NCBI RefSeq assembly: GCF_000160035.2 | Contig: NZ_KI535366.1 | Span: 420,112-484,111, forward strand | Origin: Catonella morbi ATCC 51271 | GTDB taxonomy: Bacteria; Bacillota; Clostridia; Lachnospirales; Lachnospiraceae | Direction: 5' to 3' | Length of the DNA: 64,000 nucleotides | Part shown: positions 18,167 to 26,984 of the stretch, piece by piece | Layout of the letters: every line of letters starts with the position of its first letter | How positions within the stretch are numbered: the stretch's first letter is position 1 | Position numbers and translations under genes: made by a program | The notes under the pieces: generated by a model | The model's input: the letters and a program-made list of their open reading frames with translations, nothing else | The model's database searches: none | What the model was told of the DNA's origin: nothing

Positions 18167-19522
18167 CTATAATCCACTCAAATCCACTGAGTATATCAAC
18201 TCTTTAAGTTCAACTTTATTATTGAAAAATATTACCATGTACCAAGGCAAATATGTTATCTCTCCATCCTTTTCTACATTAGCCTTTGTAAAAACAATGC
18301 TTTCATCAAATTTCCATTGCTCTACTGCTAATGCATGTCTCATAGCCGGATGTTTTTTGAAATCATTTCCCGATTTTATTTCCACAAGTCCGGTGCTTAG
18401 TCCTTTTTGCAAAACAAAGTCCAATTCTCCAATTTTTTTTGAATCAAAATAATGAAGCTCAAACCCATTTGACTTAAGGTTTTGTGCAAAAGCATTTTCT
18501 AAGATACTACCCATATTCGCTTCTACATTGCCCATCAACAGTTCAAACTGAATGTTCTCCATACAAGATGCACAAAGCAATCCTACATCATTTGCATAGA
18601 GTTTAAATAGATTTCTTTTTTCATTTAGCTGTAACGGTGGCTGTGGCGTAGCTACATTGTAGCATGGAAGAGCTACTCCCGCATCCGCAAGCCAATTAAA
18701 GCTTTCTTCATACCTTAAAAGTCTTGCAGAAGGGCTTATACTGTTTATTTTAAATCTGCGGTTTTTATCATTTAATTGTGAAGGAATACTGTCAAAAACA
18801 GCCCGTATCTTAGCTTTATCATTCCCTGTCGCATATTTTGCAATATCAAGTCTATATAAGTCTAAAATACTGTTTTGGTTTGAAATTACCTTAGAAATGT
18901 CATGTGTATCAACATAAATCTGTACTGTTTCGGGCATCCCCCCCACTACAAGATAGCTGTAAAACAACTTACATAATGTATCATGTATGACTGCTGACAC
19001 CTTTTCTTTCTTCTGATAACATTCTTTTAGGTATTTTATTGTCTTATCCTGAACTCCGTTTGCCCACATATATTCTTCAAAATCTAAAGGATACATCTGT
19101 AGAACTTGTTCAAAGCCAACCGGATATGATTTTATATCTTTATACTTTATTCCAAGCAATGAACCTGATTCAATATAATCAAATCTCCCATCCTCTACTA
19201 AGAACTTGATTGCAGTCCTCACATCAGGACATTCCTGTACCTCATCAAAAAGTATCAAAGTCTTGCCTTTTTCTAAAGGGGTTCTCAAGTAAGCGGTCAG
19301 ATTTGTAATTATAGACTCCGATGTAAAATCCCCCTTAAAAATATCTTTTGCATTTTCGTCTCTTACAAAATTTATTTCAGCAAAGTTTTCATATTCATTT
19401 TTACCAAATTCTCTTATAAGCGTAGTTTTCCCAATCTGCCTTGCTCCGGTTATGCACAAAGCTTTTCTTTCGGATTTTTTCTTCCATTTTAGAAGTTCAT
19501 CATATGCTTTTCTCTTTAACAT
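18167..19522 (-). CDS. AAA ATPase with C-terminal DUF4143 (nuclease-like) domain
   Basis: A 451-residue ATP-binding protein of the AAA_14/DUF4143 type. Walker A GARQIGKTTL is at residues 25-34 and Walker B LILFDEVQEC at about 89-98. The C-terminal domain (about 200-420) contains the HYFDSKKIGELDFVLQKG...LVEIKSG pattern, which is the D-ExK core of a PD-(D/E)XK-like nuclease fold. Such genes are common as singletons in anaerobes, and their function is unsettled (possible defence or DNA transaction role). The 91-base region upstream carries repeated GTAACATAATTC motifs that may be operators. Confidence 0.9.
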   Translation of the reverse strand: MLKRKAYDELLKWKKKSERKALCITGARQIGKTTLIREFGKNEYENFAEINFVRDENAKDIFKGDFTSESIITNLTAYLRTPLEKGKTLILFDEVQECPDVRTAIKFLVEDGRFDYIESGSLLGIKYKDIKSYPVGFEQVLQMYPLDFEEYMWANGVQDKTIKYLKECYQKKEKVSAVIHDTLCKLFYSYLVVGGMPETVQIYVDTHDISKVISNQNSILDLYRLDIAKYATGNDKAKIRAVFDSIPSQLNDKNRRFKINSISPSARLLRYEESFNWLADAGVALPCYNVATPQPPLQLNEKRNLFKLYANDVGLLCASCMENIQFELLMGNVEANMGSILENAFAQNLKSNGFELHYFDSKKIGELDFVLQKGLSTGLVEIKSGNDFKKHPAMRHALAVEQWKFDESIVFTKANVEKDGEITYLPWYMVIFFNNKVELKELIYSVDLSGL

Positions 19523-19564
19523 TTTTCCTCTCCAAATGTCAGCATTTTTCTCATCTACTATTAT

Positions 19565-19655
19565 TGTAACATTTTTCTATGGTTTTTCAAGTATATTTGT
19601 AACATAATTCGTAACATAATTCCATAGTTTTTATAGCAGTTATGTAACATAATTC
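19565..19655. repeat. Short direct repeats upstream of the DUF4143 ATPase gene
   Basis: GTAACATAATTC occurs exactly at 19599-19610, again in tandem at 19611-19622 and at 19644-19655, with a weaker copy (GTAACATTTTTC) at 19565-19576. They lie just upstream of the ATPase start at 19522 on its transcribed side, so they could bind a regulator. No protein can be named. Confidence 0.6.
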
Positions 19656-19695
19656 TGAACTTTTTTCATTAGGCGGTAGTTCTGCATATAAGATA

Positions 19696-19720
19696 AGCCT
19701 GCCCAAATATCAGACAGGCT
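19696..19720. terminator. Weak terminator candidate after the surface-protein gene
   Basis: AGCCTG...CAGGCT stem of six bp, 30 bases after the stop of the large minus-strand gene. The long T run is on the plus-strand side, so its use by the minus-strand gene is uncertain. Confidence 0.35.
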
Positions 19721-19749
19721 CTAATTATTCTTTTTTTAATCCGACTACA

Positions 19750-22700
19750 TTATTTTGACTCTTTTTTATATCCTATACCAAAATCAGCCAATCTGCCTGC
19801 GGTAAATACCACAGCAGAGTTTTCCCCGTCATAATACGAGCCTTTAATCTTCCTTACTTTTCCTTTTTTATCAACATATACGGCATATAATCCGTCTGCT
19901 TTTTCGTTTTTATTAAGTGTGTAAGGAATGAAAGCTGTTATCTTTCCTTTTCCGAGGCTTGTTATCTTTTTCTTTCCCTTTAAATAACTTAGGCTTATGG
20001 CAAGGACAGGTCTTTTTCCTATCTGCTTTTTAGCCTGTTTGGAAAGCTTTTTAACAGGAGAGATACTTAATACAATACCTCCCTTACTCTTTTTCTTTAT
20101 CTCAGAAACGGCTTTTTTGTCAAACACCGTTTTTGAAATAAGGCTGTCTATGGTAAGGCTGTCAACTTCTTCATTTACAATTCTTTCTAAAGCATTTCCG
20201 GTAAGATTTACCTTTATTTTATTAGTACCCTTTGGCATATCTACCTTTAATTCAAGAGCTATTTTATCTGCTTTCTTACCGTTTTTCAGGACTTCTTCTT
20301 TTGCCTTTTTAATGGCATTTTCTACTACCTTTTCGGAAATTTTGGCAGTTGCTGTTTTATTTTTTCCTTTTTTAGCTTTTACGCTAATTTCCGCTTTTGC
20401 AGGTACAGAGGTTTTATCAGAATCTGCCGTTTTATTCTTATCATCTTTAGAATCTTTATTTTCTTCTTTAGGTGATGTAGATGATGAGCCGCCCGAAAAA
20501 CTTCCTCCACCTGAGTAACCGCCACCGTTTGCACTGTAATTAGCTGTTACCGTAACGGCTTTTGCAGGCATTGTAAAGCTTGTTGTTTTTGATGAAGCAT
20601 TTGCAAAAACTACCCCGTCGGAGCTTGTCCAGTTTGTAAATGTATAACCCGACCTGTCATTTGCCGTTATATTAACCCTCTGTCCCTCGCTATACTTACC
20701 GCTTCCTGTTCCGTTTATTACTTTTACTTCATAGAGTGCTTTTACAATGGTCAGTTTGCCTTTTCGGTAGGTAACTATATAGTTCTTTGCTACATCTGCA
20801 TTTGCCACATTTTTAAGTTCACCGCCACTTACTGTTATCTCATACTCGCCTGTATAGTTTGTATTTGTTACACTTGCTGCAAGATCAGGATTCTTAAAGG
20901 TATCTCCGCTTGCAAGGTTTTTATCTACTTCCGTCTTGTTGTAGGTAAATGCCGGCATTGCTTCACCTTTTACTACAGTCTTATCTTCCGCTTTAACATT
21001 AAGTTTCTTCTTCGCTACAGTGATACTTATACTTTTGTCAGCTTCATTATAGTTGGTATCTGCCGCTTTTTTAGCTGTTATGACAACAGTACCCGCTCCT
21101 ATGATCTTTGCTTTATTTCCGGTTATAGAAAGTACTCCGTTATTATTAGGCACGCTGTAGGTTACTTCTCCTGTGCCGCTTCCACCTGTGATAGATAAGG
21201 TAAATTCCACATCTCCGTAAGTTTTATTTGAAATAGTTGTAAAGGAAATGTCACTTTGGTTTTTCTTCCTTGTATCTATCTTGTTACCACTCTCTATAGC
21301 AGAATAATTGTTATCTCCTACATACTCCGCCTTAATTTCGTATTCGTTATCCGCTACATTTTCCCATTTATAAGTAGCTTTTCCATCTGCTAATGCTACT
21401 GTATCAAGAACTGTAAAACTTCCGCCGGTTTTATAGGAGAATTTTACATTTCCGCTCGGTTTAACAGCACCGTTTGCTCCTTCAATCTCCATAGTAAACA
21501 TAACCGTTTTGTTTCCTGCATTTCCCATTACATTCGTTGTAAGGTTTACAGTAGGATTGGCTTTTGCCACCGTAACAATAACTTTCTTCTTCATACTTGC
21601 TTCAGGTATTTCTTCGTAGTTTCCCTTAGTCTTTTCATTTGGAGTAAATACCATTTCATAGCCTGTACTATTATTTACCGCAGGAATAACATTGCCATTT
21701 TTCCAAGCGAAACTTCCATACTCGGTACTTCCGCCCGTAAGAGTACTTTCAGATAATTTCTGTCCATAGGTTAAATTGCCTGCTGTAGGGAAGGTAATTA
21801 CAGGTACAGCAGCTTTTGCTATTGTTATTTTAAGTTCTGCACTTATTTCATTGTAGTTATTATCTCCGGCTTTTACAGCCTTAACTGTTACCTTACCCGC
21901 TCCTACAATTTTTGCGGTATTGCCGTTTATGGAGAGTACACCATTATTTACAGGCACAGTGAAAGTTACTGCTCCGTTTCCGCTACCGCCTGTTGTTGTA
22001 AATGCAAAATCGGCATCGCCGTATTTTTTGCCTGTAACATTAGTAATATTAAATTCAGCCTGATTGGCTTTGGCTATGATTACAGTCACTTTGCCCTTTG
22101 CCTTGCTGTAATCATAAGTATTATCTGTTCCTACAACCTTATAATATACTTCATACGAGCCTGCATCTTTTGCTTTTGGGATTTCTGTGCTGTATACTCC
22201 CGTTTCGGTAAGGCTATACTGCAAGTTTCCTATGGCGGCTTTTACCATTCCTGCAGTAATAAGTTCCTGCATTTCCCCTGTATAGGAAAGATTTGTTTTT
22301 GCTTTCGGAGCAGTGAACGGTATACTATGTTTAATCCTCACTTCTACACTTTCACTTGCAAAGCCGCTTCCGATTACAGGAGCTATCCTTACGAGGTATT
22401 TTCCCTGTGCAAGATTTGAAACCTCACCTGCCCTACACTGTTTCCATTCATTTGAACCTGAAAGCATATATTGCATTTTATCTGTTGTTCCCGTAATTTT
22501 GCCGTCTTTTTTGTCAAAAGCGGTTTCGCTTACACCCTCAAGACCTTCCGGGGCTGCGGGGCGGGCAGGAACGGACAGGCTTTGTGCCATGCTCTCTAAA
22601 TGGGTAGTATCCTCTTCTGCCTTTATGGATAGGCTTTTACCGAGCCATTCAGGTTTTATGGCTGTTGTTCCATCCGCTTGCGGGCTTAACTCTTCCGTAC

Positions 22701-24369
22701 TGCCGCCGTTTATAGTGATTTTATAGGTAATGCCCACACTAAGCCCGGTAAGCTTTTCTGCTATATAGTCTATCACCGCCTTAGGAGTAGGATGAGGTTC
22801 TATAAGCTGTCCGCTTCCCTCTACACTATTACCGCTCATTGTACCGGCATTCTTTATTTTACTGTTATTGTTTATCTTGCCGTTATTTGTTATTTTACCT
22901 TTATTTTCCAAGTTTCCGTTATTTGTAAGGGTTTTACCGGAAGGAATGGTAAGCTCGCCGTCCTCCGGCACTGTAAGAGTTTTTCCCTCTTCTATTTCCA
23001 AATCTCCGGTTAATTCCTGTTTGCCGTACACCTTACCGTTATTTCCGTTAAATATAGTTCCTTTCCAGTTTGCTTCCTTTGTATTATCTGCAATACTGTT
23101 GGTTTTGATAATGGCTTTGCCGTCAGCTCCCGTGTTAAAAGAACCCGGTGCCCCGTCCTCTTGATTATAAGAATTGTCCTTTTCACCTAATCCGCCGCCT
23201 ATGCCTGAAGCTTCTGTAGAGGTTGCCGTTACTTCTCCGCCGCTAATAGTTACAGTGCCGCCGGCTCCTGCGGGTCTATTACCTGTACCGTAACCGCCGC
23301 CGCCTATTCCGGCTCCACCTCCGTTCGTTCTTGCAGTTACCACTCCTCCTGTAATCGTTATCGTGCCTCCATCTCCACCTGCTCCGCCTCCTATGGCGGC
23401 TCCTCGACTATTACTGTTTGCAGTTACCACTCCGCCGTTAATTGTAATTGTGCCTCCGTATGCACCGACGCTTCCGCCTATGCCTGCAGCTCCTGATGTA
23501 GCACTCGCATTTACCACTCCGCCGTTAATTGTAATCGTGCCGCCTGAGCCGCTTCCTATGGCTGCTCCTGAATTATGACTGCTTGCAGTTACCACTCCGT
23601 CGTTAATTGTAATCGTGCTGCCTGAGCCGCCTTTCCCGCCTCCTATGGCTGCTCCTGAATTATGATTGCTTGCAGTTACCGCTCCTCCGTCAATCGTTAT
23701 CGTGCCGCCTGAGCCGCCTGAGCCGCCTCCTATGACGGCTCCTTCGCCTGAGTTTTGAGCAGTTACCACTCCTCCCGTAATCGTTATCGTGCCGCCTGAG
23801 CCGCCTTTCCCGCCTCCTATGGCGGCTCCATCAAGGGCTACTGCAGCACTTATATTTCCTCCTGTGATTTTAATCGTACCGCAAGCTTTGCCCTCATTTC
23901 CGCCGATTGCTGCACTATCGGGATTTCCTTGAATGCTGGCAATTATTTTACCTGTACTTAATGTAACCTCTGCCGTCTGAGCGTATATGGTTAGGGAACT
24001 CCCCTCAGATACCTCTATTCCGGGATTGGCTCTAAGGACTGCATTATCTGCCAAAATAAGATGGACATCGCCTGTCACCTTAATTCTCTTGTTCTCGCCG
24101 CCTAAAATATTTTCCTGTGTAATATTATCCTTAACCACATACCACTTTGTCTCACCTGCTGCTCCCCAATTTCTTAAATCTTCTGTTACAACTTCTGCGG
24201 ATACTTCCTTTTCCGTGTTCGCATCCCTGTCATAGTACCTTACCTTTTTAGTGTCGGCAAAGGCTTCCACCTTTATTTGGGTAAATACTACCGCAAAGGC
24301 GATGAGGCAGGCTATTAAAGCCCGTACCCCCCCCCTAAAAATTTTTACATTACTGCTTTTAGCATACAT
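19750..24369 (-). CDS. Large secreted surface protein with Gly-rich beta-helix, MBG and InlB-like repeats
   Basis: A 1539-residue exported protein. The ATG at 24369 is chosen over 24408 because GGAGGTAACAAA precedes it; a signal peptide follows (hydrophobic about 16-37). Residues about 130-400 are nine Gly-rich repeats of about 22-30 residues (pattern AAIGGGxGGSGGTITITGGVVTA), expected to fold as a right-handed beta-helix. A central part has two related about 85-residue MBG/Ig-like modules (FTTTGGSGNGAVTF, then LSITGGSGTGEVTY) and further sugar- or adhesin-type repeats. An InlB-type repeat (TFTNWTSSDG...FTMPAKAVTVTANY) and a Lys-rich C-terminal domain follow. No LPxTG motif is seen, so anchoring is unclear. 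An adhesin or matrix role is likely. Confidence 0.88.
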   Translation of the reverse strand: MYAKSSNVKIFRGGVRALIACLIAFAVVFTQIKVEAFADTKKVRYYDRDANTEKEVSAEVVTEDLRNWGAAGETKWYVVKDNITQENILGGENKRIKVTGDVHLILADNAVLRANPGIEVSEGSSLTIYAQTAEVTLSTGKIIASIQGNPDSAAIGGNEGKACGTIKITGGNISAAVALDGAAIGGGKGGSGGTITITGGVVTAQNSGEGAVIGGGSGGSGGTITIDGGAVTASNHNSGAAIGGGKGGSGSTITINDGVVTASSHNSGAAIGSGSGGTITINGGVVNASATSGAAGIGGSVGAYGGTITINGGVVTANSNSRGAAIGGGAGGDGGTITITGGVVTARTNGGGAGIGGGGYGTGNRPAGAGGTVTISGGEVTATSTEASGIGGGLGEKDNSYNQEDGAPGSFNTGADGKAIIKTNSIADNTKEANWKGTIFNGNNGKVYGKQELTGDLEIEEGKTLTVPEDGELTIPSGKTLTNNGNLENKGKITNNGKINNNSKIKNAGTMSGNSVEGSGQLIEPHPTPKAVIDYIAEKLTGLSVGITYKITINGGSTEELSPQADGTTAIKPEWLGKSLSIKAEEDTTHLESMAQSLSVPARPAAPEGLEGVSETAFDKKDGKITGTTDKMQYMLSGSNEWKQCRAGEVSNLAQGKYLVRIAPVIGSGFASESVEVRIKHSIPFTAPKAKTNLSYTGEMQELITAGMVKAAIGNLQYSLTETGVYSTEIPKAKDAGSYEVYYKVVGTDNTYDYSKAKGKVTVIIAKANQAEFNITNVTGKKYGDADFAFTTTGGSGNGAVTFTVPVNNGVLSINGNTAKIVGAGKVTVKAVKAGDNNYNEISAELKITIAKAAVPVITFPTAGNLTYGQKLSESTLTGGSTEYGSFAWKNGNVIPAVNNSTGYEMVFTPNEKTKGNYEEIPEASMKKKVIVTVAKANPTVNLTTNVMGNAGNKTVMFTMEIEGANGAVKPSGNVKFSYKTGGSFTVLDTVALADGKATYKWENVADNEYEIKAEYVGDNNYSAIESGNKIDTRKKNQSDISFTTISNKTYGDVEFTLSITGGSGTGEVTYSVPNNNGVLSITGNKAKIIGAGTVVITAKKAADTNYNEADKSISITVAKKKLNVKAEDKTVVKGEAMPAFTYNKTEVDKNLASGDTFKNPDLAASVTNTNYTGEYEITVSGGELKNVANADVAKNYIVTYRKGKLTIVKALYEVKVINGTGSGKYSEGQRVNITANDRSGYTFTNWTSSDGVVFANASSKTTSFTMPAKAVTVTANYSANGGGYSGGGSFSGGSSSTSPKEENKDSKDDKNKTADSDKTSVPAKAEISVKAKKGKNKTATAKISEKVVENAIKKAKEEVLKNGKKADKIALELKVDMPKGTNKIKVNLTGNALERIVNEEVDSLTIDSLISKTVFDKKAVSEIKKKSKGGIVLSISPVKKLSKQAKKQIGKRPVLAISLSYLKGKKKITSLGKGKITAFIPYTLNKNEKADGLYAVYVDKKGKVRKIKGSYYDGENSAVVFTAGRLADFGIGYKKESK
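23190..23945 (-). repeat. DNA-level repeats coding the glycine-rich beta-helix
   Basis: About nine imperfect units of 65-100 bases encode the GGG-rich repeats of the surface protein. Several neighbouring units are nearly identical (phrases such as GGCGGCTCAGGCGG recur), so copy number may change by slippage or recombination. Confidence 0.75.
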
Positions 24370-24463
24370 TTTGTTACCTCCTGGTTTTAGAAAATTTCTT
24401 GTCACCATTATTATGGTACAAGTTACATCTATATCATTTTATAATAAATATTTAAAAGTAAAA

Positions 24464-24502
24464 ACTACGAAAAATGTCATTTCGGACGACATAATTCGTA
24501 GT
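24464..24502. repeat. Repeat-borne hairpin, copy A
   Basis: ACTACGAA pairs with TTCGTAGT (8 bp) and an inner ATGTC with GACAT (5 bp) around a nine-base loop. It lies 61 bases beyond the Rpn fragment (24563), upstream of the surface-protein gene, and is followed by TTGACAAAT. Copy B is at 24972-25010; a half copy is at 26174-26200. Confidence 0.7.
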
Positions 24503-24562
24503 TGACAAATCGGTTAAAATGTGCTTACCCTGAAATTTCGTCCAACACAGCCTAAATCTAAA

Positions 24563-24859
24563 TTAAACTAACGACAAGGTTTTTGACTCAATAATCTCCT
24601 TAACTTCTTCCACATCCTTATCTATTGTTTCTGCTATCTCTTCTACTGTAAAGCCCTTATTGTACATTTTAATGATAATTTCTGCTCTTTCTTCTGCTTT
24701 TCCTTCTGCTATTCCTTCTGCTCTTCCTTTTACTATTCCTTCTGCTATTCCTTCCTCTACAAGTCCCTGACTCAGGTTACACATATCACTCACATCCCTT
24801 CTTAGATTATTCTCAACATTAATTTCATATTCATTTTTAATTATGTTTATTTTTTCATC
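24563..24859 (-). pseudogene. Truncated Rpn/transposase-like 3' fragment (duplicate)
   Basis: Ninety-eight codons read in frame, beginning at DEKINIIKNEYEIN, and are nearly identical to the C-terminal third of the intact gene at 25066-26034. A stop codon (24860-24862) sits just before the match starts, so this is a broken duplicate. It has an insertion of extra AEGIAEGKAEE-type repeats relative to the intact copy. An internal ATG at 24793 could give a 76-residue peptide, but there is no sign that it is used. Confidence 0.85.
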
Positions 24860-24971
24860 TTAATTCATTAGACTATTTTATATTTTATCATGAAATGCTT
24901 AAACATGACAGATACACCGGCTCTTTATAATAGCTTTATTTTTCTTAATTATAATAAATTTGAAAGCAAAA

Positions 24972-25010
24972 ACTACGAAAAATGTCATTTTGGATGACAA
25001 AATTCGTAGT
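24972..25010. repeat. Repeat-borne hairpin, copy B
   Basis: Same design as copy A: ACTACGAA and TTCGTAGT arms with a slightly degenerate inner stem. It lies just after the stop of the intact Rpn gene and may serve as its transcription terminator. The whole 24.95-25.34 kb block aligns with 24.44-24.86 kb, showing a segmental duplication. Confidence 0.7.
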
Positions 25011-25065
25011 TGATAAATTGGTTAAAATGTGTTTGTCCTGAAATTTCGTTCAACATAACTTAAAT

Positions 25066-26034
25066 CTAAACCAATGACAAGGTTTTTGCCTCAATTATCT
25101 CCTTAACTTCTTCTACATCCTTGTCTATTGTTTCTGCTATCTCTTCTACTGTAAAACCCTTATTGTACATTTTAATGATAATTTCTGCTCTTCCTTCTAC
25201 TATTCCTTTCGCTATTCCTTCTGCTATTCCTTCCTCTACAAGTCCCTGACTCAGGTTACACATGTCGCTCACGTCCTTTCTTAGATTATCCTCAACATTA
25301 ATCTCATATTCATTTTCAATTATGTTTATTTTTTCATCTGCCGTAAGTTTTCCGGACAGTAATGCTCCCAAAAGTCTATGCAGTTCATATACTTCATTAT
25401 TTTCCGGAAGTTCTCTTGTCAAACCTATCATTACGATATTAAAAAGATCCATCTTGCCTTTCCAATCATACCTTCCTACAAGATCCTCTCTTGTAAGGTG
25501 TATATGACTTAAACTGTTCTCTTTCATATTCATACATACCCATATAGAGTATACCCGTTTAATATCATCATAATGAGAATTCTCAAAATCTCTTTCTTTC
25601 TGAGATGAAATAAGCCTGCTTACATAAAAGATTGCCCTGTTCAATATCTCATATCCTTTAGGTTCATCTTTCTGTGCTTCTATATTTATGATAATCTGTG
25701 AAAGTCCGTCTTTCATTTTTACATAAAAAACTATATCAAATCTTACAAGCCCTTCATTTATCTCACAGTCTTCCGTATTAAGCCCAACCAGCCTTTCTCC
25801 GTTACTTTTAATCTCTACATTGGTAAGCCCCGGTTCTACAGGTACAAGGCTTATATATGGTTCTCCTTCAATAAACTTAACTGCCTCTTCCCACTTCATT
25901 CCCCTAAATTCACTTACCGCTTTTACCAATATATGAGCTAATATACTCTTATTTCCAAGCAATCGCTTTGCACTTGCATCATACTGTGCATTTATATCCG
26001 TTGCTTTTATCATGTTTTTAAAACCCACTAACAT
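25066..26034 (-). CDS. Rpn family recombination-promoting nuclease / PD-(D/E)XK transposase-like
   Basis: A 322-residue protein of the Rpn/YhgA-like group. The catalytic core is in residues about 95-120: FDIVFYVKMKDG, then IIINIEAQ, the D...(D/E)xQ pattern of the PD-(D/E)XK nuclease fold. The opening segment (DASAKRLLGNKSILAHILV) is typical of this family. The C-terminus has Glu/Gly repeats (EGIAEGIAKGIVEGRAE) that vary in copy number between genomes, and a small helix-turn-helix-like end. The GGAG site is only three bases before the first ATG; the ATG at 26013 is an alternative start. Family members cut DNA and affect recombination. Its 3' end is partly duplicated downstream. Confidence 0.9.
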   Translation of the reverse strand: MLVGFKNMIKATDINAQYDASAKRLLGNKSILAHILVKAVSEFRGMKWEEAVKFIEGEPYISLVPVEPGLTNVEIKSNGERLVGLNTEDCEINEGLVRFDIVFYVKMKDGLSQIIINIEAQKDEPKGYEILNRAIFYVSRLISSQKERDFENSHYDDIKRVYSIWVCMNMKENSLSHIHLTREDLVGRYDWKGKMDLFNIVMIGLTRELPENNEVYELHRLLGALLSGKLTADEKINIIENEYEINVEDNLRKDVSDMCNLSQGLVEEGIAEGIAKGIVEGRAEIIIKMYNKGFTVEEIAETIDKDVEEVKEIIEAKTLSLV

Positions 26035-26063
26035 TTACTCCTTTTTATCTTGCTTATATCTAT

Positions 26064-26092
26064 ATTATAACTCACTAAGCAGTTTTATACAA
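26064..26092 (-). promoter_or_regulatory. Promoter of the Rpn-like gene
   Basis: TTGTAT (26087-26092), 17-base spacer, perfect TATAAT (26064-26069) on the minus strand, about 30 bases before the start. Confidence 0.55.
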
Positions 26093-26173
26093 TATACTTT
26101 ATCCTACTCTAAAGCAGTAACATGAATTATTTCAAGAATATCAATAACCTTCCTTCCTATTTGGATGACATAT

Positions 26174-26200
26174 TTCGTAGTTGACAAATTGAATAAAATG
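26174..26200. repeat. Half copy of the Rpn-associated repeat
   Basis: TTCGTAGTTGACAAATTG and the following bases match the right arm and tail of hairpin copies A and B; the left arm ACTACGAA is absent. It overlaps the promoter of the two-component genes. Confidence 0.6.
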
Positions 26201-26217
26201 TGATGGTATGATATACT
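26189..26217 (+). promoter_or_regulatory. Promoter of the LytTR two-component operon
   Basis: TTGAAT (26189-26194), 17-base spacer, TATACT (26212-26217), 36 bases before the ATG at 26253. It lies partly in the repeat half copy. Confidence 0.55.
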
Positions 26218-26252
26218 TTTATTGTTGTTTATAAAAAGAATGGAGCATTAAA

Positions 26253-26984
26253 ATGTCGGATGTACTAAAAATAGCAGTATGTGAAGATGAAACAGACCAA
26301 AGAAACAGACTGCTTGCATTACTTGATGAGAGTAGTATAAAAAACACATACAGCGTTTTTGAAAATGGCGAAAAATTACTCAAAGTCTTTGAACGCGGAA
26401 AGTATGACCTTATCCTTATGGATATTTATATGGATAGCGAATTAAGCGGAATAGAAACAGTAAAGCTTATTCGCAAAAAAGATAAAGATATTTCTGTTGC
26501 TTTCGTAACTACAAGCAAAGACCATGCACTTGAAAGCTACCGCCTGTCCGCAATAAAATATATTGAAAAACCTTATTCAAAAGAAAACATAGAAGACACA
26601 CTGAGTCTGGCACTCTTAAAAAAGCAGGATACACCCTCGCTTTTGGTACAAAAAAACGGAAGTTTACAAAAAATTCCTTTTGCGGATATTATTTATATTG
26701 AACAGCAGGTACATAAAATATTTATTTGTATAAATAATAACGAGGATGTGTACATATATGGGAAACTTTCTGATTTAAATGAGCAGCTTCTTGAAAAACA
26801 GTTTTTCATCCCTCACAAAAGTTTTGCGGTTAACCTTTCTTTTGTGAGATATATTGATACTGAGCTCAAATGCTTTGCAATGGTAAACCATGCCAATGTT
26901 CCCATACGCAGAGAATTATTGACAAAAGCTAAAAATACTTTGGAAAATTACTTATTTAACCGTACAAGGGGGCTTATGAATTGA
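26253..26984 (+). CDS. LytTR-type response regulator
   Basis: A 243-residue regulator. The receiver domain (1-120) has the acidic pair Glu11-Asp12, the phospho-acceptor Asp57 (LILMDIYM) and the conserved Lys of IKYIEKPYS. The C-terminal LytTR DNA-binding domain (about 135-235) contains FADIIYIEQQVHKIFI and PHKSFAVNLSFVRYID. AgrA/ComE/VirR are relatives. It is co-transcribed with the sensor kinase, whose TTG start overlaps its stop. GGAG lies about ten bases before the ATG. A LytTR regulator would bind paired direct repeats near target promoters; targets are not evident here. Confidence 0.94.
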   Translation: MSDVLKIAVCEDETDQRNRLLALLDESSIKNTYSVFENGEKLLKVFERGKYDLILMDIYMDSELSGIETVKLIRKKDKDISVAFVTTSKDHALESYRLSAIKYIEKPYSKENIEDTLSLALLKKQDTPSLLVQKNGSLQKIPFADIIYIEQQVHKIFICINNNEDVYIYGKLSDLNEQLLEKQFFIPHKSFAVNLSFVRYIDTELKCFAMVNHANVPIRRELLTKAKNTLENYLFNRTRGLMN

